This document shows, piece by piece, positions 61,276 to 64,000 of a stretch of DNA of 64,000 nucleotides; the first letter of the stretch is position 1, and each line of letters begins with the position of its first letter. The stretch is from Micromussa lordhowensis (lineage: Eukaryota > Cnidaria > Anthozoa > Scleractinia > Lobophylliidae): positions 14,041,141 through 14,105,140 of the forward strand of contig OZ026607.1 in assembly GCA_964020085.1 (NCBI GenBank), read 5' to 3'. The notes beneath the pieces are model-generated. The model was given only the letters and a program-made list of their open reading frames with translations, was not told where the DNA came from and made no database searches. The translations under genes were made by a program, and so were the position numbers.

Positions 61276-61876
61276 AGCGTTTTACAGCTCTGAGCTTGCT
61301 ATGAGCATCAAGACACTACTGCTTTCCCATTCCTACTTTCTCAAGAATTTGAGCCAGCGTGTCAAGAGTCTGAAATCCCGCAGTAGTGACCAAACCTGAC
61401 ATGCTTCCCGAGCCTCCAGGTTTTGTTTGTAGATCTGGTCACCGTTCTCATAACGTTAGGCATCTCAATTCTCTCACTACTTTCGAGGATTGGTATTTTA
61501 CTACTGTAAGAAACGTATAGATAGTCTGTTTGTAAATTCCGCAAAGTGATCGTCTTTGTCCATGTCAAGACGTACGCGGGGCATGGTTATAACTTCAGGG
61601 GTAGTGCCAGGGCTGCTTCGATTAGCATGAGAGCGTTCACGTGTTTGGTTTATTTCCCGTGTAGATAGTTTTCCGTATGATTGGTGAATTTTTTGCAGCA
61701 TGGTTATGGGATATTTATTTATGGTTTTCACTGCCACGCAACCAAAACATATATCGAAAACTATTCAGTGGATAAAGGCAAGAAATTATTAGCTATAGGA
61801 GATAGGTAAAGACACTTCTCCAAGTTTTGGGTCTCTGCGTTTTCCCAAACGTCAGGTATTCCTCGAAGTGTTTCTG

Positions 61877-61914
<38 letters not shown>

Positions 61915-62199
61915 AGAGCTCTGTGCTCCACCAACATGGAGGCCGGAATATTGTATAGACATCTAGAACTTACTTTGGCTATCTAGGCGACTGATTATCT
62001 GAGCTGAACCAACAAACATTTACACAAGCACCTTTTCAAGCACTTTAACTCTAAAAAGGCTAAAAATCACTAGATAAATGCCATTTTTTACATAAACGCG
62101 GTCGGAGCGGTATGTCGAGAAACCGGCCGGCATAACTCTGAACCTCAAACCGCACTGGTTTCCAAACAAAGCACGCTATTGAGCTTAAATACTATTTAA

Positions 62200-62505
62200 C
62201 AATTAGATTATGAGCTCGAGATTTCTATCGCGTGATAGTTGACGAGGGCGCAGCCCGAGTCAACTATCGGGCGATAGAAATCGAGAGCGAATAATCTAAT
62301 TGTTTTAGTATAAATCTACTAGTCGTTCAAAACTTAATCTAAATCCTCTTGTCAACACTTCGAAAACGCCAAGAAACGGCCGTCATTTTGTTAACAAGTG
62401 CACACTGTTACGCTACTCACTATCTATCACAGAATAGAACGTGAGTAGCGTAGCCAATCAGAGAACGGCATTCGTGATAGAACGCTAGTAGATTTATACT
62501 AAAAG
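62200..62505. mobile_element. Nested inverted repeats, MITE-like
   Basis: 62200-62302 is a hairpin (CAATTAGATTAT and GAGATTTCTATCG against their complements, around GACGAGGGCGCAGCCCGAGTC). Adjacent 62303-62322 (TTTTAGTATAAATCTACTAG) is repeated in inverse at 62486-62505. Probably one MITE inserted beside or inside another. Confidence 0.75.
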
Positions 62506-64000
62506 CAGATATAAAATTAGATCCCCTTATGCATAATGAGGATATAAACTTTCGTGGCTTTTTAATTTTAAACCTTGGAGTCAGGTGAAGACGAACTGTG
62601 AGCGTAAAGACTAAGTATCCGTCTCTTTAAATTCTTAGTCTTGTATTCATTCATAAGTACCACTAGATCACCAGGTGGTGAACCTTCAAAATTTTCTCAT
62701 TGTGTAGAGTCCATGGAATTGAAGAGCTCCTCTCCACTCTCTCCACTTCTAGGTGCTATTGCTGGTTTTCACATGACGGCACTAAAATTCAAACTACAGA
62801 ACTATTGATCCTCCTGATATTTTATTTTCATGATGTATAAGAGCAGCTGAAAAGTAATATCCATAAACATTTTTGCTCAGAATGGGTTGTTGGTTTTGTG
62901 ATAAACCACGCTTGAATTTCTTAAGCTTTTGCGTGACGCGACATTTACATGAGGGCCGTGTTGGTTAAAAAGTGACTCATTTCAGGACTTATTTCGGGGA
63001 AATTGGCTATCTGACAGTTTTTGTATTAGAAAAAGTATTATTTTAATCCATTTGAGCTCCTCGAGAGATAAATTCACGCTTTTGTAGCAAACCTCAGTGA
63101 CAGATGGTTCTGTTGGTTTCCGGCCACCATGTTGGTGCCCATCCGGATGGACTCGCGGGGATATTCTGAGGAGTAGGAGGCTTAAGGAATGGGGTTGAGA
63201 TGACGAAGATGCCGTCAGTTTCAATGGCAGCCTCTTTGGCAGCACTATGAAATTTAAAAGCAAGTACATTTGTCAAGTCACGTCACGTCACGCTATCATC
63301 GATAATGGTGGTAAAAATGTTTTTCCCCCCTTTTTTCAAAAGGGATAACACTTTCTACATACCTTTGATGGGATGTCATGTATTTAGGTTCCTTAGGGTG
63401 CAGCCAGTTCTTCCTACAAGTTGTGCAGATTGCTAGCATAAGAAAAAAGTAAATGTTAATCAACTTTCTGATAAGTGTTGCCAAAATACCTGGAATCTAC
63501 GGCATGTAAACCATACGATTATATACCATGCCCACCTGCCCTCTCCAAAACGAAAAAAAGCAGGTAAACCCTGAACAACCAGCCGGAAGTTGTGTTACTA
63601 AGCAACTTTGTGAAAAAAGTGAGTAAGTTACGTAAATTTTGTTGTTGTTTTAAATTATGTGTAATATTCAGAACAAACTATATTTCATTGGGACAGGATG
63701 TCCGATAGTCTCCAAACGAGGCGCCCATAGCACACTCGTGGAATGCTTCATGGGAAAACTAAGTCAACCTTCAAACATAAACAATATGCAGTTGTTACAA
63801 AATAAAATCTTCACATAAAACTTATAAAACCTACTCGAACCAACGGGTGTTGCACCTCAAAATATGTTTTTAATTACATGTGTTCCGGTCACCACCGTTT
63901 TCTTCCCTTGATGTCTTGGACATTGGTAGGCCTTGGGGGCTTGCCAGTACTTTCTCAGGGTAAAACGATGAGCTGGACAAACGATAAGCTTTAAAAGAAC
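62506..64000. other. No gene recognised
   Basis: Short overlapping ORFs at 62982-63484 on the minus strand without domains. Nothing further supported. Confidence 0.5.

Overview
The window is metazoan genomic DNA, most likely from an anthozoan cnidarian such as a stony coral. That is an inference from three things: a multi-exon gene with GT/AG introns, many foldback and MITE-type repeats, and Penelope, pogo and integrase-like elements of kinds common in cnidarians. No sequence search was possible.

The dominant feature is a complete Polinton/Maverick element at 7220-25149 (17,930 bp). It is bounded by inverted repeats that begin AG and end CT, and by a perfect 6-bp target duplication CACTGT at 7214-7219 and 25150-25155. 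Left-strand genes, read right to left, are a PPxY protein, minor capsid protein, basic core protein, double-jelly-roll major capsid protein, an SSB-like protein, a pX-like hydrophobic protein, an adenovirus-type protease, a DUF5679 zinc-ribbon/phospholipase A2 protein, a chromodomain integrase, a small zinc-finger protein and protein-primed DNA polymerase B, with two small ORFs at the end. Right-strand genes are the A32-like packaging ATPase, a coiled-coil protein, two tail-fibre-like proteins and a membrane protein. It is thus a provirus-like element with replication, integration, maturation, packaging, capsid and attachment modules. Polymerase, minor capsid protein and both fibre genes carry frameshifts or stops, and the integrase has lost its N-terminus, so this copy looks inactive (or the assembly has homopolymer indels). 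MCP, ATPase, protease, PPxY protein and core protein are open.

The element sits inside a large tandem-repeat exon (99-bp unit) of a host plus-strand gene. The exons of that gene can be followed from about 5126 to 34039 and encode a UAS-UBX protein of the FAF/UBXN family (p97 adaptor type). The interrupted exon is phase 1-1, so skipping it keeps the reading frame.

Inside the element, 23933-24160 holds an octamer followed by about 67-bp repeats carrying AP-1-like, kappaB-like and palindromic GAAACGCGTTTC motifs, which looks like an immune or stress enhancer. Almost every element gene has a TATATA-type motif abutting its start codon.

The rest (34-64 kb) is gene-poor. It holds a broken HTH/integrase-core gene on the minus strand (37990-41843) split by a 2.0-kb DNA element, satellite-like repeats at 45-48 kb, several MITEs, a Penelope fragment with a GIY-YIG domain at 55.7-56.95 kb, a decayed pogo transposase at 59.08-60.46 kb, and a HIRAN-like fragment at 60.66-61.04 kb.
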